The notes under the pieces: generated by a model
What the model was told of the DNA's origin: nothing
The model's input: the letters and a program-made list of their open reading frames with translations, nothing else
Databases searched by the model: none
Shown: positions 44,860 to 53,836 of the stretch, piece by piece
How the letters are laid out: every line of letters starts with the position of its first letter
Position numbering within the stretch: the first letter of the stretch is position 1
Position numbers and translations under genes: made by a program
Assembly (NCBI GenBank): GCA_017521125.1
Contig: JAFXDV010000015.1
Coordinates: forward strand, 1 to 64,000
Direction: 5' to 3'
DNA from: Clostridia bacterium
GTDB taxonomy: Bacteria; Bacillota; Clostridia; Oscillospirales; Acutalibacteraceae
DNA length: 64,000 nt

Positions 44860-46032
44860 CTATTCCTTTATAGAATATCTACCGCCGGGAATTGCCTTAA
44901 TATAGCCAAACAATTCAAGTTCGGTAAGGGAAACTAAAATATCATCAAATGATATTTCGCACCCTGAAAGGTCATCAACAGTAAAAATATCCATATTTAT
45001 AAAATTATACACTATTTTTGCATTTTTTGAAAGACCTTCTACGATATTTTTTTTAACTTTTTTTGTATTTTTTGTCTTGCTAACCTGTGAAACAGTATTT
45101 TGTGACTGTTTTTGGTATAATTTTGATAGGTTAACCTTTTTAGCATTCTCTTTATTGATTATATTACTAAAAGTACTATAATACTCATTAAATATGTCAT
45201 CTGCATCAAAAACAGGCTTTGCGCCATCCCGCAAAAGTGCGTTGTTCCCTGCATAATTGGGGTCATCCGGTTTAGATGTTATAACAAATACATCTCTTGA
45301 CTGCTCGTAAGCATGTTTTGCAGTAATTAAAGCGCCGCTTGTCTTAGGTGCTTCAACCACAACCGTTCCCAGTGTTATACCGGACATAAGTCTGTTTCTT
45401 ATGCTAAAACTATTTCTAAGTACACCTGTGTTTGGCGAGAACTCGCTGATAAGGCAACCATTTTTAGAAATTTGTTCTCTTAAATCTTGATTTGCTTTAA
45501 GATAAGAATAATTTATCCCACAAGCAAGAAACGCCACCGTTTTACCGCCAACGTCTAATGCTCCTTTATGGGCTGCAGCATCGGTCCCTTTAGCTCCACC
45601 GCTAATAACTGTTATACCACCTAATGTCAAACGGGCAGAAAGCGACCACGCCGCAAGTTTTCCATATTCAGAAACCTCACGCTGACCAACAAGACATACG
45701 CAAGGCATATTATCAAAATCAAAAAATTCGCCCTTGTAATAGAGGCACATAGGCGGATTCGAGATTTCTTTTAGTCTTTCAGGAAAGCGCAAATCATCAA
45801 AGGTTACAATACCGATATTGCTACTATTACATTGGTCAATGATTTTCTTTGCTTTAACAAGGCTCTTCTGTTTTAGTTTTGTAATTTCACTGCTTGTTAG
45901 AAAACCTAATGAAGAGAGTTTGTTTTCATCAGAAACGTAAACCTCTCTTGCGCTACCAAAGATGTCGATTAAAGCTTTAGCTTTTAATGAGCCGTAGCCG
46001 ATTTGTTCGGCAAGCCAAATCCAATAAATCAT
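44860..46032 (-). CDS. dprA: DNA-processing protein DprA
   Basis: DprA loads RecA on incoming single-stranded DNA during transformation. The 390 residues contain an N-terminal helical/SAM-like part and the Rossmann core with VGQREVSEYGKLAAWSL, VISGGAKGTDAAAHKGAL and PNTGVLRNSFSIRNRLMSGI. A linker with Lys/Gln-rich sequence (about 290-325) leads to a C-terminal winged helix. The methyltransferase gene lies 2 bp upstream. After the gene comes the five-hairpin array before topA. Whether the organism is naturally competent cannot be told; comF is also present at 49281. Confidence 0.95.
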   Translation of the reverse strand: MIYWIWLAEQIGYGSLKAKALIDIFGSAREVYVSDENKLSSLGFLTSSEITKLKQKSLVKAKKIIDQCNSSNIGIVTFDDLRFPERLKEISNPPMCLYYKGEFFDFDNMPCVCLVGQREVSEYGKLAAWSLSARLTLGGITVISGGAKGTDAAAHKGALDVGGKTVAFLACGINYSYLKANQDLREQISKNGCLISEFSPNTGVLRNSFSIRNRLMSGITLGTVVVEAPKTSGALITAKHAYEQSRDVFVITSKPDDPNYAGNNALLRDGAKPVFDADDIFNEYYSTFSNIINKENAKKVNLSKLYQKQSQNTVSQVSKTKNTKKVKKNIVEGLSKNAKIVYNFINMDIFTVDDLSGCEISFDDILVSLTELELFGYIKAIPGGRYSIKE

Positions 46033-46034
46033 TA

Positions 46035-46817
46035 CTACTTACACATCTCCCAAATAATTATAGAAGCTGCGGCGGCGGCATTTAAAGATTCTGCCTTTCC
46101 TGACATTTTTATAGTTATTCTTTCATCGGCATAATTTATTGTTTCTTCACAAAGCCCGTTGGCTTCATTACCAATAAGGGCAGCGCTTCCTTTTTGGAAA
46201 TTAACTTTTGTTATATCTGTTGCATCTCTGTTTACAACTGAAGCATATACCCTCAAATTATGTCCTTTGAGAGTATCAACCAAATTGTCACATACAATAA
46301 CAGGTATTCGCAAAAGCGCACCCATAGAAGCCCTTAAGGCCTTAGAGCTAAACGGGTCACAACTACTTCTTGATATGAAAATTCCATTTATTCCCATTGC
46401 CTCAGCAGTACGGGCAATAGCGCCGATGTTGGAAGGGTCAGAAAGGTTTTCAAGGGCTACAAAATTCCCGTCTTTTGCAACAGGAATTTTCTGAAAGTCA
46501 GGAATCTCGCAAAGGCAAAGCAGTCCCTGAGGAGATACTGTGTCAGAAAATTTCTTAAACAGTGTATCAGGAACTATGTATAAATTCTCAGACTTTTCAC
46601 CAATTTCTAAAACATCGACTTTGTGCTTATCATATGCCGTATCGCTAACAACAAAGGTTGAGATTTTATAGTCGTTATACATCGCATCACGGCAGAGTCT
46701 TAATCCCTCCAAGACAAACTGATTATTTTCTCTTCGGGTTTTACTACTGTTTTGAAGCGAAATTATGGACTTAATAAGTGAATTTTCCTTGCTTGTTATT
46801 CTAACAAATTCTTTCAT
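46035..46817 (-). CDS. SpoU-family RNA 2'-O-methyltransferase
   Basis: This 260-residue SPOUT-fold methyltransferase has a substrate-binding N-terminal domain and a knotted catalytic domain. Motif 1 is VALENLSDPSNIGAIARTAEAMG, motif 2 GNEANGLCEE, and motif 3 MSGKAESLNAAAAASIIIWEM. It resembles RlmB/TrmH and YsgA-like enzymes that methylate 23S rRNA or tRNA; the exact nucleotide cannot be assigned. ATG 46817 is preferred over the long frame to 46859, which enters the rplT terminator. It sits 2 bp before dprA. Confidence 0.92.
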   Translation of the reverse strand: MKEFVRITSKENSLIKSIISLQNSSKTRRENNQFVLEGLRLCRDAMYNDYKISTFVVSDTAYDKHKVDVLEIGEKSENLYIVPDTLFKKFSDTVSPQGLLCLCEIPDFQKIPVAKDGNFVALENLSDPSNIGAIARTAEAMGINGIFISRSSCDPFSSKALRASMGALLRIPVIVCDNLVDTLKGHNLRVYASVVNRDATDITKVNFQKGSAALIGNEANGLCEETINYADERITIKMSGKAESLNAAAAASIIIWEMCK

Positions 46818-46846
46818 AATCTGACCAAACCTACTACAAAAAATAT

Positions 46847-46866
46847 GACCGAGGCGCACCTCGGTC
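46847..46866 (-). terminator. terminator after rplT
   Basis: An 8-bp GC-rich stem (46847-46854 and 46859-46866, 4-nt loop) 10 bp past the rplT stop codon, followed on the minus strand by a T-rich run. It ends the infC-rpmI-rplT operon. Confidence 0.88.
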
Positions 46867-46875
46867 TTTGATTGT

Positions 46876-47235
46876 TTATTTCTCTAAAGCTTTCTTTGCG
46901 GTTTTTGCAAGAGATGCAAAACCAGCAGCATCGCTTACAGCAAGTTCTGCAAGCATTTTGCGGTTAATAGCAACGCCGGCTTTCTTAAGACCGTTCATAA
47001 ATGTAGAATAATTCATACCGTTGATTTTTGCAGCTGCAGAAATACGAGTAATCCAAAGACGACGGAAGTCTCTCTTCTTTAATCTACGGCCAACATAAGC
47101 ATAGTTGCCTGATTTCATAACTGCTTCTTTAGCAGTCTTGAAAAGCTTTGATTTTGCGCCAAAATAACCTTTGGCAAGTTTTAATGTTTTATTTCTTCTT
47201 TTGCGTGTTGATAACGCACCTTTAACACGAGCCAT
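46876..47235 (-). CDS. rplT: ribosomal protein L20
   Basis: The 119-residue L20 is complete: [26 protein letters not shown] at the start and [24 protein letters not shown] near the end. L20 binds 23S rRNA during assembly and represses its own operon by binding the leader mRNA. That fits the L20-type leader in front of infC. Gaps of 26 bp to rpmI and 28 bp from rpmI to infC mark the standard operon. Confidence 0.98.
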   Translation of the reverse strand: MARVKGALSTRKRRNKTLKLAKGYFGAKSKLFKTAKEAVMKSGNYAYVGRRLKKRDFRRLWITRISAAAKINGMNYSTFMNGLKKAGVAINRKMLAELAVSDAAGFASLAKTAKKALEK

Positions 47236-47261
47236 TTATAAATCCTCCGTATATTCTAAGT

Positions 47262-47459
47262 TTATTTGTAAGGAATCATTTTCTTTACGCTTGCTACATT
47301 AGTTACGTCAGCAACAACTGTCTTACGTAAATTTCTCTTACGCTTTGTAGTTTTCTTGTTAAGAATGTGTGATTTGTATGCGTGTGCACGCTTTACCTTT
47401 CCGGTCTTGGTAAGCTTAAAACGTTTTTTAGCACCGCTATGAGTTTTAATTTTCGGCAT
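47262..47459 (-). CDS. rpmI: ribosomal protein L35
   Basis: The 65-residue, very basic L35 has the usual sequence pattern: [29 protein letters not shown], then [12 protein letters not shown] and the ending VKKMIPYK. It is the middle gene of infC-rpmI-rplT. A clear GGAGG precedes the ATG. Confidence 0.98.
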   Translation of the reverse strand: MPKIKTHSGAKKRFKLTKTGKVKRAHAYKSHILNKKTTKRKRNLRKTVVADVTNVASVKKMIPYK

Positions 47460-47487
47460 TTTAAATCCTCCTTAAAGATTTTAATAA

Positions 47488-48009
47488 CTATTTCGTTGTC
47501 TTGGGAGCTAAGAACATTAACATATTTCTGCTCTCCATTTTTGCAGGTTTCTCAACCACAGAATATTCACTACAATATTCAGCAAATCTAGCCATAATAT
47601 CAAGGCCGATTTCGGGATGTCCAAGTTCTCTACCTCTAAAACGGATAGAAACCTTTAGTTTGCATCCTGATTTTAAAAACTGTTTAGCGTGATTGCCCTT
47701 AGTTTCAAAATCGTGTTTATCAATGCTGAGTCCGAGTCTAATCTCTTTTGTTTCAATAACCTTTTGATTTTTCTTAGCTTCTTTTTCACGCTTAGCAATT
47801 TCAAATCTGTATTTGCCGTAATCCATAATTTTACAAACAGGTGGATTAGCGTTTGGAGAAACGTTTACAAGGTCAAGGTCTCTGTCATAAGCGGCATCAA
47901 GGGCTTCCTTAATAGGTAAAATACCTAACTGAGAACCATCCGCATCTATAACACGAACCTCTTTAAAAGTGATTTGCTCGTTGATTGGAATATCTTTGCT
48001 GCTGATAAT
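47488..48009 (-). CDS. infC: translation initiation factor IF-3
   Basis: The 173-residue IF-3 has the N-domain (INEQITFKEVRVIDADGSQLGI), the linker with KIMDYGKYRFEIAKREKEAKK, and the C-domain (EIRLGLSIDKHDFETK and SIRFRGRELGHPEIG). The start is ATT at 48009, 5 nt after GGAGG; ATC at 48006 is the alternative. A TTG at 48021 overlaps the ribosome site and is unlikely. AUU starts are a hallmark of infC, where IF-3 discriminates against them and so represses its own synthesis. Transcription is probably controlled by the L20 leader just upstream. Confidence 0.96.
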   Translation of the reverse strand: MISSKDIPINEQITFKEVRVIDADGSQLGILPIKEALDAAYDRDLDLVNVSPNANPPVCKIMDYGKYRFEIAKREKEAKKNQKVIETKEIRLGLSIDKHDFETKGNHAKQFLKSGCKLKVSIRFRGRELGHPEIGLDIMARFAEYCSEYSVVEKPAKMESRNMLMFLAPKTTK

Positions 48010-48021
48010 TAACACCTCCAA

Positions 48022-48158
48022 AAATCATAAAACAAAAGCGGACAGCATAACACTGTCCGCATAATAAGCAAAATACACCCGATAGGCGTAAAACTTATTA
48101 ACCCTTTTAGTAAGCCTTGAGGGTGAGAACAGCAATGCTCTACTTTGTTGTCTAATAC
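48022..48158 (-). promoter_or_regulatory. L20-type leader of infC-rpmI-rplT
   Basis: The leader read on the minus strand contains GTTCTCACCC, GGGTTAATA and ACGCCTATCGGGTG, the blocks expected of the Firmicutes L20 leader. It ends in a terminator stem (48038-48060; GCGGACAG with CTGTCCGC, 7-nt loop) followed by TTTTGTTTT, just before the infC ribosome site. L20 binding is expected to favour termination. Confidence 0.85.
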
Positions 48159-48186
48159 ATTATACACCAAATATTAAAAATGTCAA
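48159..48186 (-). promoter_or_regulatory. promoter of infC-rpmI-rplT
   Basis: TTGACA (48181-48186) and TATAAT (48159-48164) on the minus strand, 16 bp apart, just upstream of the L20-type leader. Confidence 0.88.
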
Positions 48187-48194
48187 GCACTTTT

Positions 48195-49223
48195 TTAAAT
48201 ATTCTCAATGGTGAGTTCTTTTATTGAACGCATTTGATAATCCACGCTTTTAATAAGCCTTGGATTTCTAAAAGCTGTGGATACGCCCTTAATTGCAGAA
48301 TGGGATGGGTCGGAAAGTAAGTTGATTTTCACACCAAGAAAATCTTCTAAAAGCTCTGCCATACCGTTAATCTGTGAACCGCCGCCTGCAAGGAAAATAC
48401 CCTGTTCGGTTATATCTGAAAGCATATCAGGGTCGGTTTTTTCCATAACCTTTCTAACCGCATTGCAAATGGTAATCGCAGTATCAAATAAAGGCTCAAA
48501 CAACTCTTCAGACGTTATTTCAAAGGTTTGTGGCATACCGGTTATTAGATTTTTTCCTCTTGCTACCATTGTAATTTCCATTGAACGTTTTACAACACTA
48601 CCAATTTGCATCTTTATATTTTCGGCAGCAAGCTCCCCTATTTCGATATTATAAACCCTACGAACATACTTGATTATAGCTTCGTCAAAATTGTAGGATG
48701 CCGTTTTAAAAGAATCACATTGAACAATGTTTCCAAGCGAAATAACAGCTATGTCTGTTGTGCCAAATCCGATATCAACTACCATACTGCCCTTTGGTTC
48801 ATCAAAGTCAACTCCTGCGGCTAAGGCAACTGCTATTGGTGTTTCAACAATTGATGCACTTCTTCCGCCACTCTCCTCAATGAGTTGCTTCAGAGAATGA
48901 TGTTGAAGCTCTGAAAGTCCTGTTGGAAGGCAGGCAATGATTTTGGGTCTAATAATTTTATTTCCAAAAGCCTTGGACATATATTCCTTAAGCATCGAAA
49001 GGGCAATATCATATTCAGAAATAACACCACTTTCAATAGGTCTGATACATGCTAGCATATCAGGTGTTCTTCCAAGTGAAGATTTTGCTTTTTCACCAAA
49101 ATATACCGGTTCAAAGGTATCACTATCAACCGTTACGATTGTAGGCTCTTCCAAAACGACTTTTCCGCCTGAATAAATAACAGTTTTATAAGTGCCAAGG
49201 TCTAAACCTATTTCTAATGCCAT
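48195..49223 (-). CDS. MreB-like actin homologue
   Basis: This 342-residue actin-fold protein of the MreB/Mbl family forms membrane filaments that guide sidewall peptidoglycan synthesis. The nucleotide-binding motifs are EIGLDLGTYKTVIYSGG (phosphate 1), MVVDIGFGTTDIAVIS (phosphate 2) and GIFLAGGGSQINGMAELL (adenosine). The usual DLGTANT of MreB is DLGTYKT here, and no mreC or mreD follows. It may therefore be an Mbl or MreBH-type paralogue rather than the main MreB. It lies between comF and the infC promoter. AGAGGTGAG precedes the ATG. Confidence 0.9.
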   Translation of the reverse strand: MALEIGLDLGTYKTVIYSGGKVVLEEPTIVTVDSDTFEPVYFGEKAKSSLGRTPDMLACIRPIESGVISEYDIALSMLKEYMSKAFGNKIIRPKIIACLPTGLSELQHHSLKQLIEESGGRSASIVETPIAVALAAGVDFDEPKGSMVVDIGFGTTDIAVISLGNIVQCDSFKTASYNFDEAIIKYVRRVYNIEIGELAAENIKMQIGSVVKRSMEITMVARGKNLITGMPQTFEITSEELFEPLFDTAITICNAVRKVMEKTDPDMLSDITEQGIFLAGGGSQINGMAELLEDFLGVKINLLSDPSHSAIKGVSTAFRNPRLIKSVDYQMRSIKELTIENI

Positions 49224-49280
49224 TATCTCACCTCTTTAAAAAGATTATATAATATTTTGGGGTTTGTTTCAAGAAATTAT

Positions 49281-49946
49281 TTATCTGATGAGTGCGGTAA
49301 CGCAATACACCTTTTTCGCACCGGAAAATTTAAGCTCTTTTGCGCACTCGTTTAACGTGGCTCCTGTTGTTTTAATGTCGTCAACAAGCAGGACAGTTTG
49401 TCCTTTTAAATTTTCGCACGCTCTGTAGGCATCCTGTACGTTACCAAAGCGTTCGTTTAGCGAAATATTGTGTTGAACTTGATTTGCCTTGGTTTTAATT
49501 AAACTATTGGTTTTTAAAGGAATATTTAAAATTCTTGAAAGTCTTTTTGATAAAATCTCGCACTGATTAAATTCCTTTTTAAATTTAGGAACAAAGGAGA
49601 TAAAGTCGAAATTTACATCATCATAACTATCGGCAATACTTTTTGCCATATTTTCTACTATATAGTCGACAGCCGAATAGTCTTTATGGAATTTAAAATT
49701 ATAAACCATATCCTTTGTAACTCCTTTGTTTTTAAAGGGAGCTACTATACCGTCAAAGTGATAAATAAAAGTATCACACTCACATTCTTTGACAAAATTG
49801 CCACATTCTATACAAATCGGAGTTTTTACCCTTTCAAGTTTTTCGGCACAATCAATGCACAAAACGCCACCATCTATGGTTATTTCTTGACAGGATGCGC
49901 ATCTTCTCGGATACAGTGCGTCTATCACCGCATCAATAATCTTCAT
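49281..49946 (-). CDS. comF: ComF-family phosphoribosyltransferase-like protein
   Basis: This 221-residue protein has an N-terminal double zinc ribbon (LYPRRCASCQE, CIDCAEK, CIECGNF and CEC) and a C-terminal phosphoribosyltransferase fold with PRPP motif VLLVDDIKTTGATLNECA. ComF proteins aid DNA uptake in competent species but are also widespread elsewhere. ATG 49946 gives the usual N-terminus and has GGTGAT close by; the longer frame to 50018 lies inside recD2. It overlaps recD2 by 14 nt. Confidence 0.93.
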   Translation of the reverse strand: MKIIDAVIDALYPRRCASCQEITIDGGVLCIDCAEKLERVKTPICIECGNFVKECECDTFIYHFDGIVAPFKNKGVTKDMVYNFKFHKDYSAVDYIVENMAKSIADSYDDVNFDFISFVPKFKKEFNQCEILSKRLSRILNIPLKTNSLIKTKANQVQHNISLNERFGNVQDAYRACENLKGQTVLLVDDIKTTGATLNECAKELKFSGAKKVYCVTALIR

Positions 49947-52143
49947 TTTTATCACCACATAAAAGGTGCGAAAGCGCCGAATATCTAAGGGTTTTTCTAT
50001 CATTTTCCGCCATCGCACAAAATACTTCTCTACTACCTATAACAATTAAAAGCTTTTTAGCACGGGTAATGGCAGTATAAAGAAGATTTCTGTATCTAAG
50101 TTGATGTGGAGTGTCGATTAGTGGCAAAATCACACAATCAAACTCACTTCCCTGGCTTTTGTGGACAGTTACGGCGTAGGCGTGTTCAAGCAGACTCAAA
50201 TCGGTGTCGAAATATGTTGCAATTTTATCATCAAACTGCACCCTTATAAGTCCGTCACGCTTGTTGATTTCACGGATAAATCCAATATCTCCGTTGAATA
50301 CACCGCTGCCTATTTCGCCATCCTCTTTTGTCCAGGAAACATCGTAATCATTTTTAATCTGCATCACCTTGTCGCCCTGTCTGAATGGAATTCCTTTGTA
50401 ATAAATTTCAGGCGATTTTTTATCATACGGGTTAAGGCTTTCCTGCAAAATTTTATTAAGGTTCAATGTACCTGATTCTAATTTTTTCGATGGACATAAA
50501 ACCTGTATGTCGGTCATTGGATCAAGTCCATAGACCCCAGGCAGTCGGTTTGTACAAAGTTCTAATACAGCCTGATCAACTGCCCACGGACTACTTTTTC
50601 GAATAAAGAAGAAATCTGAGCTATTTTCCTTAAAGTCAGGAATTTCCCCCTTAATAATTTTATGTGCGTTTGTAACAATTGTACTTTCTTCGGCTTGTCT
50701 AAAGACCTTGTCAAGCTTTACGAAAGGTACAACCTCGCTATTTATAATATCACTTAAAACGTTACCTGCGCCAACGCTTGGAAGCTGGTCAGAATCGCCG
50801 ACAAATATAATTCTTGTGGTAATTCTTATTGCTTCTAAAAGACTTCGCAAAAGGAGGATATCCACCATAGACATTTCATCAATGATAACTACGTCAAAAT
50901 CAAGATGATTTTTCTTATTCTTACCGAAAGTTATCTTATCCTGTTCTCCCCATTCGACCTCTAATAGTCTATGAATTGTTTTTGCTTCATATCCGGTTAG
51001 CTCGGTCATTCGTTTGGCGGCTCGTCCCGTGGGGGCCGCAAGAGCAATAGATTTCCCTCTACCCGACAGGACGCTGATAATTGCGTTAAGGGTTGTTGTT
51101 TTGCCTGTTCCTGGACCTCCTGTTAGAACAAAAACCCCACTGTTCATAGCCTCGTTTACTGCTTCAATTTGTTTTTTATCAAAAGCTATATTTAGTTTTG
51201 CTTCTACAAATTTCATCTCTACAGGAGAAATTGGCATAAGAGGTGTGTTGTTCCTAACCAATGCTTTAAGCTTTGCTGCCGAAAACTCCTCTGCAGCCGC
51301 ATAATCGTTAAGGAATATAAACTCTTCCTTACCTATCTGCTTTTCAGCCAGAAGGAATGAATCAAGCATTTTGTCTAATGTATCTTCCAGTAAATTTCTA
51401 TTTACATCCAGAAGCTTTATAGAAACATCAATTAGCTTAGGTCTAGGCAGACAAGTATGACCGTTAAGGAGATTCCTTCTGAGGACAAACTCAATGCCCG
51501 ACGAGAGTCTGTGGGTATTTTCCCGGGAAATATTAAAGCTCTCAGCAATTTCTTCGGCTCGTTCAAAAGGAAAGTCTATGCCTTCTACGCATAAAAGGTA
51601 TGGATTAGATTTTACAAGTTCTACACAGTTAGAGCCAAGCTGTCTAAATATATTAGCCGCCTCATTAGGTGTAATTTTAAACTTGGATAATGCTAACATT
51701 ATATCTCTTACACCATATTGTTTTTTATATTCTTCTGAAATAGCAAAGGCTTTCTCCTCAGAAATTCCTCTTATGGTTGCAAGCTCCAAGGGAGAATTTT
51801 CAATAACATCTAAGGTATCTTCTCTAAATTTTTCAACAATTTTTGCGGCAGTAGACGGACCCACACCTTTAATCGCACCACTTGATAAAAATCTTAGAAC
51901 TTGCAGCTGACTCTGGGGGGCACTTACCTCTGCGGCATCAACCCTGAACTGTCTGCCATAGACAGAATGAACCACATAGTCACCATAAAGAGTAACAGAG
52001 TCACCATCACTGAGATAAGGCATAATTCCTGCGGCGGTAATATATTCCTTACCCGCCTTTATCTTCACAACAGTATATCCGTTATCCCTATTTCTATATG
52101 TAACGTTTTCAACTATCCCTTTAATTTCTACACTGTTTTCCAT
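49933..52143 (-). CDS. recD2: RecD2-type DNA helicase
   Basis: This 736-residue SF1B helicase unwinds DNA 5' to 3' without RecB or RecC. It begins with an OB-like domain (IVENVTYRNRDNGYTVVKI). A helix-hairpin-helix region (GAIKGVGPSTAAKIVEKF) follows. The motor has Walker A VLTGGPGTGKTTTLNA, Walker B VVIIDEMSMVDI, and a C-terminal SH3/UvrD-like part with AVTVHKSQGSEFDCVI and LYTAITRAKKLLIVIG. Its stop overlaps comF by 14 nt, and its ATG directly follows the stop of the small membrane gene. Confidence 0.95.
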   Translation of the reverse strand: MENSVEIKGIVENVTYRNRDNGYTVVKIKAGKEYITAAGIMPYLSDGDSVTLYGDYVVHSVYGRQFRVDAAEVSAPQSQLQVLRFLSSGAIKGVGPSTAAKIVEKFREDTLDVIENSPLELATIRGISEEKAFAISEEYKKQYGVRDIMLALSKFKITPNEAANIFRQLGSNCVELVKSNPYLLCVEGIDFPFERAEEIAESFNISRENTHRLSSGIEFVLRRNLLNGHTCLPRPKLIDVSIKLLDVNRNLLEDTLDKMLDSFLLAEKQIGKEEFIFLNDYAAAEEFSAAKLKALVRNNTPLMPISPVEMKFVEAKLNIAFDKKQIEAVNEAMNSGVFVLTGGPGTGKTTTLNAIISVLSGRGKSIALAAPTGRAAKRMTELTGYEAKTIHRLLEVEWGEQDKITFGKNKKNHLDFDVVIIDEMSMVDILLLRSLLEAIRITTRIIFVGDSDQLPSVGAGNVLSDIINSEVVPFVKLDKVFRQAEESTIVTNAHKIIKGEIPDFKENSSDFFFIRKSSPWAVDQAVLELCTNRLPGVYGLDPMTDIQVLCPSKKLESGTLNLNKILQESLNPYDKKSPEIYYKGIPFRQGDKVMQIKNDYDVSWTKEDGEIGSGVFNGDIGFIREINKRDGLIRVQFDDKIATYFDTDLSLLEHAYAVTVHKSQGSEFDCVILPLIDTPHQLRYRNLLYTAITRAKKLLIVIGSREVFCAMAENDRKTLRYSALSHLLCGDKNEDY

Positions 52144-52479
52144 TTAAAACTCCGTAATATTGATTTTAGATAACTCATCTGTTTTTATAATTTTAATTTC
52201 TTTGTTTTTTGCGAATTCTATGCTTCGTTGTGAAACTGCTTCATCAGATATTAAATCTACTGCTATAAGTTCATCGGCATAAGCTTTTCCGTGCCAAAGC
52301 ATTTCCTCATAGGCTGTTCGCAACTGAAGGTCGGCAAATTCGCCGAATAAAACGCATAAAAGTATTTTTTTAGGTTTGGCTTTAGGTTTGATAAGTCCTA
52401 TCCAAACGGTATGTATCAGTTCGCTAAGGCCAATAACACTAAGAAAGAAAACAAACAAAAATATTATGGACTCAATCAT
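52144..52479 (-). CDS. small membrane-anchored protein of unknown function
   Basis: This 111-residue protein has one N-terminal hydrophobic segment (about 3-28) followed by a basic stretch (KPKAKPKKI) and an alpha/beta-looking cytoplasmic part. I do not recognise it. Clostridial genomes often have a similar short protein beside recD2 or cdaR, so it is probably native. The gene directly abuts recD2 (52143/52144) and follows the cdaAR terminator. AGGTGA precedes the ATG. Confidence 0.75.
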   Translation of the reverse strand: MIESIIFLFVFFLSVIGLSELIHTVWIGLIKPKAKPKKILLCVLFGEFADLQLRTAYEEMLWHGKAYADELIAVDLISDEAVSQRSIEFAKNKEIKIIKTDELSKINITEF

Positions 52480-52528
52480 AATATCACCTCAAAACATTAT
52501 ATGTGTGAAATGATATTCTGCTAAAACT

Positions 52529-52555
52529 AAAGGGATTTCAAACGAAATCCCTTTT
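52529..52555. terminator. terminator after cdaR
   Basis: An 11-bp perfect stem (52529-52539 and 52544-52554, 4-nt loop) with A- and T-rich flanks, 3 bp past the cdaR stop codon. It closes the cdaA-cdaR unit. Confidence 0.87.
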
Positions 52556-52558
52556 ACT

Positions 52559-53824
52559 TTAATTCAACGTAACGCTAACTGTATATTTGCCTACCTGCCA
52601 AACAACAGGGTTAGAATGACAAGTAATAGTAACATTCATTGTGTACTCACCTTTTGCTTTTCCTTTAAGGTCAATAACCGCCTTAAAGTCATCTTCGGTA
52701 AGATTTCTTAATACCCTACTTGGACCACAAATTTTCACGTTTTTAATATTTGTTGCACTGGCAGTCGTAATTGAATCTGCCTTATTAATAAATTCAACAT
52801 TGGAAATATTAAACGTACGCTCAGAAAGAGAAGATGTATTTATCTCCGCAACAATCTGCTCAACATTGTCAAGGCTCTTTACACCATCCGGGAAAACAGG
52901 GGTGAGATTGAATTTGCCGTTAGATTTTGAAATCTGAGTATAATCAATGGGTGAAAGTGCAACATTTTGCATACCATCGATAGTATTGGGTGGTCCGATA
53001 ACCGTAATTGAATCTACATCAAGCTTAATGTTAAGATTATTCTTTGCATCATCGGAAGGTGCATTTGTAAAGGTTGTTTCAAGCTTGAAGGTTGCTTTTT
53101 TTGAAATAGGAACAGAAATCTTTACAGTTTCGGTTTCTATTTCAAAAGGTGTTTTATCAAGTTCATTACCATCTTCATCCAAAAGCTTTATACTTGCATC
53201 AAATGAGGTTGTAGACTCTAAAACCTTATTAACCGACTTAAACGCCACCACACTGGCAATTTTTTTAATTTCAGTTCGAGGGCCCTTAATTGTTATCTTA
53301 GAATCGTCGGTGCTACTAAGAACAGGTGCCTCAGCAATTAGGTTAGATACAGCAGATACTCCCTCGGCCTGAGGTGTAACGTCAAATTCCTGTGTATCAA
53401 TATAGTCGAATTTAGCGGTAATAGATGCCGGTGAGATGTTTACCAGATTGTAATCTTCTCTCTTATTTGATTTTGCCGGACTAAGTCTCAATACATACGT
53501 ACCTGGCTCTGTAACATCAGACAATGATGCTGTAACCGTTAAATCATCTGAGTTCAATGAGCTAACAACATAGTTAGGTCCATATACTGTTACCGAAACC
53601 TCAACATCAGAAATGTCGTTGACAATACCCATTCCAAGTTCTTCAACAACCGTTCCTTTTGTGTTGATTGTTAAAGGAACATTGGTAAAGGTCTGTTCTC
53701 TTTCAGGAGTTTGATAAAGAGAAATAATGAGCCATATTATAAAGGCTGTTACAATAGAAAACGTAACGGCAAACTTTTTATTGTAAAGCAATTCTCTAAT
53801 TGAAAATGATTCAAGCCGCTTCAT
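52559..53824 (-). CDS. cdaR: CdaR-type YbbR-domain protein
   Basis: This 421-residue protein has one N-terminal transmembrane helix (about 18-38) and then four YbbR repeats outside the membrane. It begins VPLTINTKGTVVEELGM, and the later repeats start EFDVTPQAEG, TFKLETTF and TFNISNVEF. CdaR binds CdaA and tunes its cyclic di-AMP synthesis. It follows cdaA by 12 bp, but the usual third gene glmM is not next to it. A membrane-external sensing role is expected from the family. Confidence 0.94.
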   Translation of the reverse strand: MKRLESFSIRELLYNKKFAVTFSIVTAFIIWLIISLYQTPEREQTFTNVPLTINTKGTVVEELGMGIVNDISDVEVSVTVYGPNYVVSSLNSDDLTVTASLSDVTEPGTYVLRLSPAKSNKREDYNLVNISPASITAKFDYIDTQEFDVTPQAEGVSAVSNLIAEAPVLSSTDDSKITIKGPRTEIKKIASVVAFKSVNKVLESTTSFDASIKLLDEDGNELDKTPFEIETETVKISVPISKKATFKLETTFTNAPSDDAKNNLNIKLDVDSITVIGPPNTIDGMQNVALSPIDYTQISKSNGKFNLTPVFPDGVKSLDNVEQIVAEINTSSLSERTFNISNVEFINKADSITTASATNIKNVKICGPSRVLRNLTEDDFKAVIDLKGKAKGEYTMNVTITCHSNPVVWQVGKYTVSVTLN

Positions 53825-53836
53825 TTTACAGCCTCC

